Assembly (NCBI GenBank): GCA_020310875.1
Contig: CM035430.1
Span: 102,612,431 to 102,676,430, forward strand
Source: Ceratopteris richardii
Taxonomy: Eukaryota > Streptophyta > Polypodiopsida > Polypodiales > Pteridaceae
Reading direction: 5' to 3'
DNA: 64,000 bases
Shown one piece after another: positions 31,825 to 43,161 of this stretch. Position 1 is the first letter of the stretch. Every line of letters starts with the position of its first letter. A program made the translations under genes and the position numbers. The notes beneath the pieces are model-generated. The model searched no databases, was not told the origin of the DNA, and was given only the letters and a program-made list of their open reading frames with translations.

Positions 31825-32484
31825 TGTTGGAAGCAGTCAGAGGCACAGTCAGAGGCACAGACGACATGGAAGCATGTAAAGACGGAGTAGGAGCCAGTCG
31901 GATTATTTTTTCAAACAACTATGTTTTTATCACCTCTTCAAACATCCAACAGTGATTTTCATCACTCTTGTAACATATGTAATATAGACAAAACCCCATT
32001 TTGTAATTCATAGCTCCATTTTGTGCAAGCCGAGGAGTCCTCGAGCTTGAGGAGCTTAGGTAGAATGCTCGTACCAATTTTCGTTATTTTTAGACATCGT
32101 TTACCCTTCCAAATAGCCTCTAGGACCTATTTTTTAACTAGGCCGGTCACTAGATGTGAAACCGGTCAAAACTAGTCTAGAAACTATAAAAAGAGCTAGA
32201 GAGCTCATTTTTGAGGTTGGTTCATGTTGGCTAGTATGAGCTTAGAGCTAGTTTGAGCTTGTAAGAGTATTCTTGAGTAATAGAGCTAATTTCCCACCTT
32301 CCATTGTGTCTTGCTTGTCTCTTCATTGTGTGTGTGTATGTGTGTGTGCATCTTGATGCTTCTCACCTTCACTTTCACATCATCTCACATTCACGATCTT
32401 CATATCACTCCTACCTCTTCCGCGGATTGACATTAAGGAGGTGAAGCTTCTTAACGTGGTTCTCACCATTGTGCTAGAGCAACA
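31825..32484 (+). repeat. 3' LTR of element E
   Basis: It is 660 bases, differing from the 5' LTR at about three positions, with the TATA box at 32185-32193. It is followed by the target duplication GTGGC at 32485-32489 and then by the resumed gag of element H. Confidence 0.95.
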
Positions 32485-32489
32485 GTGGC

Positions 32490-33002
32490 TTACTGAGCAC
32501 CAAGTTAAGATCATATGTGTACTTGAAAGAGCCTAGATCCATAGAAGAGTGTGTGCGGATATGTATTGACATAGAAGACAATTTGGGTGAGGAGTTAGGA
32601 CTGTCCAAACTCTACAAGGATTTTGAAAGTTCTACTATTCATACCTCTAGAGCCTCCAATGAGATAGATGAGATAGTTGAGCAGGTTGCCAAGAAACTAG
32701 GAGTTCAAAGTAGACAAACACCGAGGATCACCTCATTGAAGCGATGTTACAACTGTGGAGGAGACCACATGGCTAATGTATGCCCAATGATGGCTCAACC
32801 TCAAGGGAACCCTAATGCTACATATTGCACTATTGAAAGAAAATACACGAACCATACGGCTCAAGATTGTCCCTACAATAGGTAGGCGGTTAGACAAAAT
32901 TATGAGCAACCTTACCTATAGTACACACAACCATATTATAGGCCACAACAACAATATCAGCCTCAATACCAACAACAATATCAGGCACCATATAGGCCCC
33001 AG
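32490..33002 (+). pseudogene. Element H gag, second part, with a zinc knuckle
   Basis: The plus strand carries YLKEPRSIEECVRICIDIED, matching E near 13106, and then the knuckle CYNCGGDHMANVC near 32748 and YCTIERKYTNHTAQDCPYN. A Gln/Tyr-rich spacer follows (about 32900-33000). Copia element P is inserted at 33002. The piece is decayed. Confidence 0.85.
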
Positions 33003-33809
33003 TGTTAAAAAAGCAAGCTTCAAAGTACAAATTCGTGGGCAAACTAATTTGTACAAGTGGACCGATGTATGAAGGCCTCAAGTGAAGAGATTTCCCCAAA
33101 AGGAATCACTTAACAACTCCCCAAATCATTCCAATCAATTCCTCTAACTTAGAGAGGAGCAATTTTAGGAAAAGAGGTTCCTAGATTGTAGGAGTCTACT
33201 TGCTCTATTTAAAATAGGCTTGGATCACAACTTTTTGTGTGATCCCGTGTGTCTCTTTTGTGTATTGGAGTGTTCTTAGAGTGCTGGAACTCCAGCAAGC
33301 AACCCCCTAGCTTAAGCAAGCTCCCTTCTTGCTTCCATTCCAAGTTTGGGTTAGGATATCTCACTATCTATGCTAGAAGTGACTAGTCTCTATTTCTCTG
33401 AGTTGTATCCATTGATTCTCCTATTGTATAAATGCATTTGTTGTGCTTTTACTCTTGTTGGATATCTAATATACTCCTCTAATTGTGGTTCAAATCTCGG
33501 GATCTGTCTCTGCATATTCTCTGAGTTATTGTATATGGAGTGAAGGTATGTCTTTGCATAGGTCTGTGAGATGGTTGGCAGAGTAGCCTGACTTGCAGAC
33601 TTTTCCATTTCATGTGTGAGCATCCATTTTAGATGAAATTTGTCTTGTTAGAAAGATCTTTAAGTCTATTAGGAGTGCTTAAAATATCTCAGGAAATCTT
33701 TGTACCAGCTCTGAGAAATAACCAGAACACTAGAGCAGTGTCCAGTTGAGTGTACCTGGAGGTCACATTACGCTTCTAGTTGCATAGGGAGTTGTCAAAT
33801 CTCCCAACA
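33003..33809 (+). repeat. 5' LTR of element P
   Basis: It begins TGTTAAAAAAGCAAGC and ends ATCTCCCAACA. The primer site TGGTATCAGAGC follows at 33811. A TATA-like CTATTTAAAATAGG lies near 33215. There is no gene inside; the minus-strand frame at 33390-33623 is chance. The 33826-34073 interval is untranslated leader. Confidence 0.92.
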
Positions 33810-34073
33810 GTGGTATCAGAGCATTTTGAAGTGCTTGGAGGGCATCCATTACAAATCAAAAGAGCTATTTGAGCTAGAGTTTAAAAGGTTTCTTCACCAA
33901 AGGAAGTTGGACAAAGATTTTCATCAAGGGGGAGCACTCGATCCTCGTCAAGTGAAGCATACTTGGAGTTTATCAAAGGAGATCTAATCTTGGAGGTAAA
34001 ATCAGTTTACTTTTGCATCACTAGCACTTCAAGGAGGTATTGGAAGAGTTCCAAACCTTAGGGAAAGCAAGAT

Positions 34074-37000
34074 ATGGCTGAGTTCAACACTCAAATAGAG
34101 AAACTTGACAAAGGCAACTATCAGCCTTGGAAGTTTAGGATGTTAAACTATCTCATGGGCAAGGGTCTTTGGGGTTTGATCAGTAGGACTGATCCAAGAC
34201 CTAGGTTGGGGGATAATCCAACCAATGACTAGCTGAGAGCATTTAGGGAATGGAATGAGCATGACAAAAGAGTTATTTTCATTCTTTCACAACACATTAG
34301 CAACAGTATAATAGGACACATTCAAGACCTAGACTCAAGCATGAGAGTTTGGGAAACTTTGGAGAGGCTCTACTCTACTAGTACTAACACAAGGAAGATT
34401 CAACTTAAAAATGAGTTAAACAATCTAAAGAAGACCTCAGGGAGTAGCATCAACAACTTCATTCTCAAAGTCAAGGAACTTTCAGATGCATTGGGATCTA
34501 TTGGCAGCCACATAGATGATGATGATCTAGTGGCATATACCCTCAATGGTTTGAGGGATGATGAAAAGTGGAAACCATTCACCACTTCAGTTTATGTAAG
34601 GGACACACTTCTAGATTTTGAGCAACTAGTTTCTCTTATGGTAACCGAAGAAATGAATATAAATGGAGGTTCATCAAAGGGCAAGGATGCCCAAGTGTTT
34701 TATGTAGGAAAGTCAAGGGGCAAAGCACAAAGAGGCAACCAAAGTAGGGGAAGAGGAAGATTTGGAGGAAGACAAAGCAATCAAGGACATGACCAAGAAG
34801 GCTCTTCATATAAAGGAAGAGGAAGGACAAGAGGAAGAGGAGGAAGACATCAACAATCAAGAAGCCAAGATGGTCAAGGATGCTACATGTGTGGACGACA
34901 TGGACATTATGCAAGGGATTGCTACCAAGGGAGCAACCAAAGGAGTTACAACAAAGCCTCAACATACAAAGGGAAAGGTAATTATGCATCCACTAGCTCT
35001 GAGAATGAAAGTCTCCTTATGATGCATATGTATGGAAGCTCAAACAATGTAGATACTACATGGTATATTGATAGCGGTTGCAGCAATCATATGAGTTGCG
35101 ACCAAACTTTGTTCACTAATCTACATGCTCCAAGTGGTAAAGGGCATGTGGAAACAAGGGATGATACAGCCCATGAGATCACACACATAGGTGATGTGGT
35201 TTTGGATGACAAAGAGCAAGGAAGGTGTCTCAAAGATGTGCTTCATGTACCTACAATCACCAAGAACTTGGTATCTATGGGACAAATGGTGGACAGAGGC
35301 TACCAAGTGAGATTCAACAAAGGAGGATGCTTTGTGGAGAACCCAAAACAAGGCTACAAGCTGGTTGCAAGAGGAAAGAAGCAAGGAAGATTGTTTACAT
35401 TAGAGGTAAAACCAAATCCTTCACATCATGTATACTTTACTTTTGGTAATAAGCTGATTGCGGAGTTGGACTTGTGGCACAAAAGAATTGGCCACATCAA
35501 CATTCAAAGGATGAAGGAGATGCAACAAAAGAGGCTAGTAGAAGGTCTACCAAGTTTTCAAGGTCAAGGAATGAAGAACTTATGTGAAGCTTGTTAGATG
35601 GGTAAGCAATCAAGACTTCCCTTCAAGAAGAGTGGATACATCAGTCAACATCCACTTGAATTGGTTCACACAGATGTATGGGGACCAAACAAGGAGCCAT
35701 CCCTAGGAGGGAATAGGTATTTTGTGACTTTTAGATTGTACTCGCATGGTTTGGATCTATTTCATAAAGCAAAAATCAGATGTGTTTCAATGCTTTAAAA
35801 TGTTCAAAGCTATGGTTGAGAAGGAGACAGGTAACTACATAAAGAAGCTAAGGTCCGATGGAGGGGGAGAGTACTTCTCAAATGAATTTTCAGATTTTCT
35901 TTGGGAGCAAGGCATCAAAAGGCAAGTAACATGCAGTTATACACCTCAACAAAATGGGGTTGCAGAAAGGAAGAACAGGTACATTGCAGAGATAGCTAGG
36001 ACAATGTTGAATGAAATGAATATGCCCAACCATTTTTGGAGTGATGCAGCCAATACAACCATATACCTCATGAATAGGGCTCCAACTTCAAGAATACACA
36101 CCTCAACACCTTATCAAGCTTGTTATGGTAAGAAGCCAAACCTCTCTCACCTCAAAATATTTGGTTGTACATGCTATGTTCATGTTCCTAGTGAGCTAAG
36201 GCATAAGTTGCAAGCAAAGTCAGAAAAGTGTGTCTTCATTGGCTATGCAAATGATCAAAAGGGTTTTAGGTGCTTCAATCCAAATACAAAGGATCTCAAA
36301 GTATCAAGAGATGTAGCTTTTGATGAGCTACTTCCATGGTACAAGAAGGTAGAGTATTTGCAGGAACATGAAGATGATGGATCTAGGCATGAAGAAGCTC
36401 AAAGACAAACAACTATTGAACTAAGTGGTCATCAAAGCTCAAGTTCAGAGGATGAAGATCAGATTTCATCACCTTGGAAAGGGGGAGCAAGAGGAAATTC
36501 AGCATCAAGTCATTCAACAAAAGGGAGAGCAAAGCTTGTGGAGCTAGACGATGATGGAGTTGAAGTGGGCGGAGAAGACCATGGAGAATCTTCACATGTA
36601 CCAAAGCATAAACCAAGAAATAGAAGGTTCATACCTCCAAAAGGTGAAGAGAGGAAGTCCTTAAGGCCAGGTATCTAGTAGATAGGCTCACATATGATTC
36701 ATTTATGGCAACTCATTATGATTATATGAATAAAGTTGTAGAAGATCGTGAACCTACATGTTTTGAAGAAGCAAATAGGTATAAAGAATGGAAGGAAGCT
36801 ATGAAGGAAGAGATTGAAGCTCTTGAAGAAAACAAGACTTGGAGTCTTGTGCCCAAGAAGGATGGCTTGAAAGTGATAGGAAGCAAGTGGGTCTACAAGG
36901 TAAAGAGGAAAGTGGATGGGACTATCTCTAGGTACAAAGCAAGGCTTGTTGCAAAAGGCTTTGCACAAACATATGGAGTGGATTTTGAAGAAACTTTCAG

Positions 37001-38249
37001 CCCTGCGGCTAAAATGAGCACCATCAAAACCTTAATAGCTATGGCAGTCACCAAAGGATGGAAATTATACCAATTGGACATCAAGAATGCATTCCTCAAT
37101 GGAGACTTGGAAGAAGAAGTGTATATGGAGCAACCACAAGGTTTTGTAAGTAGTAAATTTCCTACACATGTTTGCAGGTTGAAAAAGGCTCTTTATGGCC
37201 TAAAACAAGCACCAAGGGCCTGGAATCATAGATTGGTGGAATATCTTATCAAGTGTGGATACAAACAAAGTGATGCAAATCACTCTCTCTTCATGAAGCA
37301 AAGAGGTGAACTAGCTGCCTACATTTGTGTTTATGTCGATGATCTTATTATCACAGGTAATGACATAAAGGGAATCGAAGACATCAAATCCAAGCTAGGT
37401 AAATAATTTAAGATCTCAGATCTTGGGGAATTGAGGTATTTTCTTAGCATTGAAGTTGTTTACAAACAAGATGAAATCATGTTGATGCAAAGGAAGTACA
37501 TTGTAGATGTACTTGAAAAGTTTGGAATGATAAATTGCAAGCCAATCTCCAATCCAATGGAGGTTAATTTGAAGCTGAGATCTAGTGATGGTAATCCTCT
37601 TGAAGATGACACTTTGTATAGGTCTATTGTTGGATCACTCAATTATGCAACCATCATAAGACCTGATATAGCTTATGGAGTAGGCGTCTTGTCACAATGT
37701 ATGCATAGTCCAAGGACTACTCACTTGTTCGCAGCAAGAAGAATGCTTAGGTACTTAAAGGGTACTATAAATGAAGGATTATGCTATGCATATGATGATG
37801 ATTTGCAGGTCAAGGCATAATCTGATGCGGATTGGGCCGGATCCAAAGAAGATAGAAGAAGCACTAGTGGTTATCTAGTGATGCTTGGAAGCAAAGTTAT
37901 ATCTTGGATGTCAAAGAAGCAACTGACAATTGCTTTATCATCTATAGAGGCTGAGTATAGAGCACTTGCACAAGTCACATGTGAACTTATGTGGCTTAAG
38001 AAGTTGTTTATGGACTTGAATTTGCAGGTTGATACATATCCTATCTATTGTGATAACTTGAGTAGCATACACCTCGCTTCAAACCCTGTTTTCCATGCAA
38101 GAACCAAGCACATTGAAGTGCATTACCACTTCATAAGGGAAAAGGTATTGACAAAGGAGATTTCAGTGATTCATATAGGTACAAAAGACCAAGTTTCTCA
38201 TATGTTTACAAAGGCATTGGATGGCACAAAGCTCATGAAGTTCAAGTAA
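34074..38249 (+). pseudogene. Element P Ty1/copia gag-pol region
   Basis: The reading starts at 34074 and gives IEKLDKGNYQPWKFRMLNYL, a UBN2-type gag start. Then come Arg/Gly-rich RGRGG repeats and the knuckle CYMCGRHGHYARDC near 34885. Protease shows WYIDSGCSNHM near 35066. LDLWHKRIGHINIQRM marks the GAG-pre-integrase block. The integrase has HTDVWGP, RSDGGGEYFS and PQQNGVAERKNR. Reverse transcriptase has YVDDLIITG near 37335, and RNase H has ALSSIEAEYRALAQ near 37935. The gag most resembles that of element Q, so P and Q belong to neighbouring lineages distinct from R1/R2. The copy is broken. Confidence 0.88.
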
Positions 38250-38679
38250 GGCATTAGCATGAAGGACCTTGGATGAAGATGAAGATTGAAGCTTGAGGGG
38301 GAGTGTTAAAAAAGCAAGCTTCAAAGTACAAATTCGTGGGCAAACTAATTTGTAAAAGTGGACCAATGTATGAAGGCCTCAAGTCACAAGATTTCCCCAA
38401 AAGGAATCACTTAACAACTCCCCAAATCATTCCAATCAATTCCTCTAACTTAGAGAGGAGCATTTTTAGGAAAAGAGGTTCCTAAATTGTAGGAGTCTAC
38501 TTGCTCTATTTAAAATAGGCTTGGATCACGACTTTTTGTGTGATCCGGTGTGTTTCTTTTGTGTATTGGAGTGTTCTTAGAGTGCTGGAACTCCAGCAAG
38601 CAACCCCCTAGCTTAAGCAAGCCCCCTTCTTGCTTCCATCCCAAGTTTGGGTTAGGATATCTCACTGTCTATGCTAGGA

Positions 38680-38868
38680 TGAAGGGCTTTGGTGTGCAGA
38701 ACAAGAGGAGGACGAAAGCGATGGAGGGAGAGAGAAGAGAGGAGAGACGCGCGGACATGCGTGGGAGCCTCCAAACCCACATAATGTTCTCTCTTTAGGC
38801 AATGCTCTATATATGATGTATATATATGAATATGGGGGTAAGGTCACATGACCCTTACATCCCCAACA
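38680..38868 (-). repeat. 3' LTR of element D
   Basis: On the plus strand it runs TGAAGGGCTTTGG to CATCCCCAACA, 189 bases. A TATA-like run (ATATATATCATATATAGAGC on the minus strand) and a GA-rich block are inside. The polypurine tract is at 38869-38879. Confidence 0.92.
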
Positions 38869-38976
38869 ATCTCCCACTTAAGGGTCAATGTGACCATAAG
38901 TGGAAAAATATACAAAGAATGATGTAGGACTATACAATAATGTACAGGAAGAGTCCCGATCTCAACCCATACCAGA

Positions 38977-39867
38977 TCAGCCTACACCAACCGCCTCAAA
39001 CAAGGTGTATCCATGCACCTCAAACTGCTCTAGACTCATATCGATAAGAGTCGAGCTCACATATGACTGATGCAAGAACTGATGAAGTTCCTGCAAAGCT
39101 CCCACTCGCTCTATGCCTATGTCAATTATCGAACGATTGACAACTCCAAGTGCAAATGCTCCAATCGCAACTGCAATGTCTGGTCTCGAGCATAACAACT
39201 CGTACATCAGAATCCCGAATGCTGACGAAACATGTGCTATCCTGGCTAACCTAAGTATGTTAGCCATGCCTATATCCAAGGCATCCAAAGCACCATCATC
39301 AAGACCAACATGTCCTGACATATCTGTGTCAACATCTGGCATGAGCAAATCCAAGAATGACTGCATAACTGTTGACTCCTCAGCATCTAAATCAGCCATG
39401 CTCACAACCAAGGATGTATCTAGTTGTGCATCATGAGAGCTAATATGCTCTACCATACACTGTGTACCATGAGAGCAATCCTGCTCTACCACACCAAGTG
39501 TATGATCATGCTCTACATGAGCTAACTGCACAACATCAACACCAAGGTCAAATTGATGATCACACTCTAACTGAGTATCATCACAATGCTCTATATGAGC
39601 ATCCAGATCATGCTCTAAAGCATCCAGCTGATCATCCAAAGTGTGCTCCATATAAGCATCCATATGATCAATAAAATCATGCTCTACATAAGCATCATGA
39701 GCATCCAAAACATGCTCTACATGTGCATCCATCTGAGCATCTGAATCCTGCCATACATGTGCATCATGAATGTCAATAGACCTATCTGTAGGTAGATAAA
39801 ATGAGACATGGCGAGTCTCACATCGCACATAAGGCTGAACTCCCACTGAGACGAGACTGTCTCTCAT
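38977..39867 (-). CDS. Element D Asp/His-rich reading frame (296 aa), unknown
   Basis: About residues 30-150 are built from short repeats such as DAHVEHDLDAHIEH, rich in Asp, His, Glu and Ala, coming from repeated CATGCTCTACATGAGCATC-like DNA on the plus strand. The remainder includes ELLCSRPDIAVAIGAF, which recalls the RPD..AVG block between copia reverse transcriptase and RNase H. The frame could therefore be a remnant of the end of pol joined to a repeat-expanded segment. Clusters of Asp and His could bind divalent metal, but that is speculation. It lies downstream of the gag-protease region where most of pol would normally be. Confidence 0.5.
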   Translation of the reverse strand: MRDSLVSVGVQPYVRCETRHVSFYLPTDRSIDIHDAHVWQDSDAQMDAHVEHVLDAHDAYVEHDFIDHMDAYMEHTLDDQLDALEHDLDAHIEHCDDTQLECDHQFDLGVDVVQLAHVEHDHTLGVVEQDCSHGTQCMVEHISSHDAQLDTSLVVSMADLDAEESTVMQSFLDLLMPDVDTDMSGHVGLDDGALDALDIGMANILRLARIAHVSSAFGILMYELLCSRPDIAVAIGAFALGVVNRSIIDIGIERVGALQELHQFLHQSYVSSTLIDMSLEQFEVHGYTLFEAVGVG

Positions 39868-39876
39868 ATGAAGTAC

Positions 39877-40735
39877 CTACAGTGGATACCTGTGCCCAAT
39901 TCTAGCACCTCTAACAAGCATAAGCTGTCCCAACTGCAACTGAAAATGATGCTCACCAAGGAATGCATAACATCTGCTCTCATGTAACTGGCTAACTGAA
40001 ATCAAGCTCGTAGGGAATGAAGGCACATAACGTACATGTCTTAGTATAAGTGATGCTCCACTAGGTAGCATAAGGCATACATCTCCTGCACCCTCAATGT
40101 CATATGCCATACCATCAGGCATGTGCACACATCCACGACTCTCACCTGAGAATCGACAAAACCACTCACGATGTGGAGTAACATGAAAACTGGCTAATGC
40201 ATCAAGCAACCAAGCCATATGTGTGCTATCCAATGAACAAGAGGAATCATGAGATGAACTATAGAAGAAAGTGATATCACCATCACTAGCATAATCAACT
40301 ACCATAGAATCTCCTGAAACCACTACCTGACCTGCATCACGTGCATATCTCTGACGTCGTCGTCGCATCCGCCTGAAGCAATGTCGTCGAGTATGGCCAT
40401 CACGGCCACAGTGCTAACATCGAAGTCGTCGATGTGATCTATGTCTCACATGAGTCAATGGACTCGCATACATATCATGTAGTCTCTGCCATAATGCACT
40501 ACTCGTCTCCTCATACATAACAGACTCATATATAGAATCCACAAGCTGTAATCGGATAGTGGAGCTGGCCAATGCATCCATATCCATCCATAAATGGTCG
40601 GGCATGTCACGAGGCCTCTGTGCATCTCTATGCACATACATATGTAACCCTGCACGAACCAATATATGCCACATGTGAGCTTTCCATCTCGGAAAGTCAA
40701 TGCCATCAAATCGAGAAGACACCATGCTGGCAATC
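39877..40735 (-). pseudogene. Element D gag, knuckle and protease region
   Basis: On the minus strand gag starts MVSSRFDGIDFPRWKAHMWH (UBN2-like) and includes SSALWQRLHDMYASP. An HCGRDGHTRRHC knuckle-like stretch follows, rich in Arg downstream. Then comes the protease-like AWLLDALASFHVTPHREWF and the VRYVPSFPTSLISVSQL block, usual for the copia protease to GAG-pre-integrase border. It would provide particle proteins only. The region is lightly broken. Confidence 0.75.
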
Positions 40736-42434
40736 CAATAGACTAGAAATATAACAAGAGACTAGAAACAATTCTCTATCCTGAATAGGATCACACCTGC
40801 ATATCCATATGCATAACTCACATCACATATGTCTCACTGGAGAGGAAAACCATGTGAACCACCTGTCACATAACCATGCATCTAGCATGCACATAAAACC
40901 ATGAGCATAAGCTTGCTCACCAAGTCTCCAAACTGACTAAGTAGATGTGAAAGAATCCTGGGAAAATTTCGACAGAGTATACCCTGTAAACTGAGCAATC
41001 AAACAAGATAACCAATAAGAAAAGAACAATGAGTAATCTCTCACCACCTGTCACTGATATAATCAAAGATAATGGCAACTACATGTGCCAAAAAACTAAT
41101 GGCAATACACGCCAATACAATGGCGATGCACCTCCCACTCAAGAATGAATCCTACAAGATGGTCCAACCTATCACAAATAACATGTGACCAAGTCCAAAT
41201 GAATGGAGATAAACAATGAACCAAAGCTATCACACAAGCTTCAAGATCCACTAGAGCTCCTTTCTAGCATAAAAGCCGATGAAATTTCGGCAGCATCTCC
41301 TCTGTAAAATGGACTCTAGAACCAAAATAACCATGTGGGAATCACCATCCACATATGCCAAGAATCACACTGGCAAATATATATCAATCAATGACCAAAT
41401 GCTAATAATGGTGACAAACGAATGTGTAACTGAGGCTCCAATCTGGATCATGTACCTGCAAAGAAAACAAAGATACAAGTACCAACTAAGATCCAATCAA
41501 TCTCTCATAAAATGATGTGCAATCGGCACGTAAATCCATAACCAAGTGTCATAAGCAAGCTATAGACCACAATGCCACTATACATCCATGATCAGACTCA
41601 TTGATGACATAAACCTCAAATAAGAGTATACCACAATGTCATCTTACATGCCAAACACGTGACAAGATCATGCTCTACTCTCATATGGAGGAGCTACCAC
41701 AATGATCATACATGTACAATGCTTTGAAGCTCTGAAAATAAGAGCTTGCACACCATAAATTCTCTCTCGAAGAAGTTCCAAAGCAAATTCAACCTCCAAG
41801 TGGAATTAGGGTTGTTTGGGCAAAACTGTACTGCTCTGTGTTTTGCTGTTTCAGAGGTGATAACCTCTGAATCTGAACTTTTGGTCTTCAAAAAACTTGA
41901 AGATTTCTTGGCTACGTAACGACATAAAGAACACCTCAATCGGAGGGGTATAGCTCAAGATATGCTCAAAACAAGCACCTGCTGTCAATTTCACTTTCAC
42001 TTGCAACAGTACTGCTCTGTATTCTGCAATTTTGGCAACCTAAAACTCAGAATCTGGATCTCAGTTTTTCTACAAAGTTGTAGCTATCTTTCCAAGCTAC
42101 GAGCAGCAAGTTGAATCATCGAATTCCGAGTTGTAGAACTCAAGTTATGACTCAAAAACCGACCTGCTGTTCTACTCAATGTAGATTCGCCTTTTACAAT
42201 TCTCTGCGTTTTTCGAATTTTCGGCACTTCAGAAGTCTGAACCAGGTTCTGCGCTATTCTGTGAAGTTGTAATTCTCTATGTTAGATACGCACAGAACTT
42301 TAAAACGCGTCAATCCAAGCTTCCTAGCTCGAGTTATGACCGAAATACTGAACAGCTGTCAAGAGATGCCGACCTCCACTTCTACCTTTTCTCACCTAAG
42401 CTTCCATTGAAGCTTCTTGCACACCAGCCTTCAG
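40736..42434 (-). other. Long leader of element D
   Basis: About 1.7 kb between primer site and gag on the minus strand. No coding signal is seen, and the small frames at 41279-41515 (plus) and 41706-41939 (minus) have no recognisable similarity. Diverged copies of an AACTC(A/G)AGTTATGAC-like phrase recur at about 42120-42340. Confidence 0.6.
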
Positions 42435-42450
42435 CATGCTTTGATACCAA

Positions 42451-42639
42451 TGAAGGGCTTTGGTGTGCAGAACAAGAGGAGGACGGAAGCGATGGAGGGA
42501 GAGAGAAGAGAGGAGAGACGCGCGGACATGCGTGGGAGCCTCCAAACCCACATAATGTTCTCTCTTTAGGCAATGCTCTATATATGATGTATATATATGA
42601 ATATGGGGGTAAGGTCACATGACCCTTACATCCCCAACA
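42451..42639 (-). repeat. 5' LTR of element D
   Basis: 189 bases, one difference from the other LTR. The primer site TGGTATCAAAGCATG (minus strand) is at 42435-42449, and the duplication TAGGA follows at 42640-42644. Confidence 0.92.
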
Positions 42640-43077
42640 TAGGAGTGACTAGTCTCTATTTCTCTGAGTTGTATCCATTGGTTCTCCTATTGTAGAAATG
42701 CATTTGCTGTGATTTTACTCTTGTTGGATAGCTAATATAGTCCTCTAATTGTGGTTCAAATCTCGGGATCTGTCTCTGCATATTTTAGGAGTTATTGTAT
42801 CTGGAGTGAAGGTGTGTCTCTGCACATGTCTATGAGATTGTTGGCAAAGTAGCCTAACTTGCAGACTTTTCCATTTCATGTGTGAGCATCCATTTTAGAT
42901 GAAATTCGTCTTGTTAGAAAGCTCTTTAAGTATATTATGAGTGATTAAAATATCTTAGGAAATCTTTGGACCAGCATTGAGAAATAACCAGAACACTAGA
43001 ACAGTGTCCAGTTGAGTGTACCTTGGGAGGTCACATTATGCTTCTAGTTGCATAGGGAGTTGTCAAATCTCCCAACA

Positions 43078-43161
43078 CCCAACCTCTCCTAGCAAACCAA
43101 CCGCCACCTCTTGCAAATGTGATTCCAGTTAAGTATGCAGTGGTAGAGGAAAACCCTAATA
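43078..43161 (+). pseudogene. Element H gag, third part (short)
   Basis: A small remnant of the H gag spacer between P and Q. The plus strand gives PPPLANVIPVKYAVVEENP, matching PPPPANVISVKYAAAEEN of E near 13620. It ends in TAATA, the target duplication of Q. Confidence 0.8.

Larger units (their letters stand above)
9146..32484 (+). mobile_element. Element E: very large Ty3/gypsy retrotransposon with extra ORF
   Basis: Both ends are clear: two 660-base LTRs, a tRNA-Asp primer site, a polypurine tract, and a 5-base target duplication GTGGC at 9141-9145 and 32485-32489 inside element H gag. It spans 23.3 kb. Removing the nested copia element R1 leaves about 16.9 kb, which is large for this superfamily. 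The parts in order are an array-bearing leader, gag with three knuckles, linker, reverse transcriptase, RNase H, HHCC modules, integrase core, retropepsin-like domain, Trp-Pro-Lys motif region, a 1451-codon ORF, polypurine tract and LTR. No chromodomain is seen. The primer and extra ORF recall the Athila/Tat branch. The LTRs differ at 3 of 660 bases, so insertion was recent. It has few breaks (about three or four) apart from the R1 insertion. Confidence 0.92.
38680..42639 (-). mobile_element. Element D: short non-autonomous copia-type LTR element
   Basis: It is 3960 bases with 189-base LTRs differing at one base, flanked by TAGGA on both sides. On the minus strand it has an initiator tRNA-Met primer site and the polypurine tract AAGTGGGAGAT beside the 3' LTR, typical of copia. 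Inside are gag, a knuckle and protease, then an Asp/His-rich reading frame. No integrase or full reverse transcriptase is seen. The near-identical LTRs mean recent movement, probably with enzymes supplied by a related complete element. Confidence 0.88.
33003..43077 (+). mobile_element. Element P: Ty1/copia retrotransposon inside H, carrying element D
   Basis: Its LTRs are about 807 bases (33003-33809; and 38304-38679 plus 42645-43077, the second split by D). It has an initiator tRNA-Met primer site, a polypurine tract TTGAGGGGGAG at 38293-38303, and copia gag, protease, integrase, reverse transcriptase and RNase H between them. The flanks are CCCAG on the left and CCCAA on the right, an imperfect duplication. 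The LTRs differ at about 43 positions (about 5%), so P is clearly older than the other framed insertions. It is broken, with around half a dozen interruptions besides D. Confidence 0.9.
38304..43077 (+). repeat. 3' LTR of element P, split by element D
   Basis: LTR sequence runs 38304-38679 and resumes at 42645-43077. The TAGGA at 38675-38679 is repeated at 42640-42644 as the target duplication of D. With D and one duplication set aside it matches the 5' LTR along its whole length at about 95%. Confidence 0.9.
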
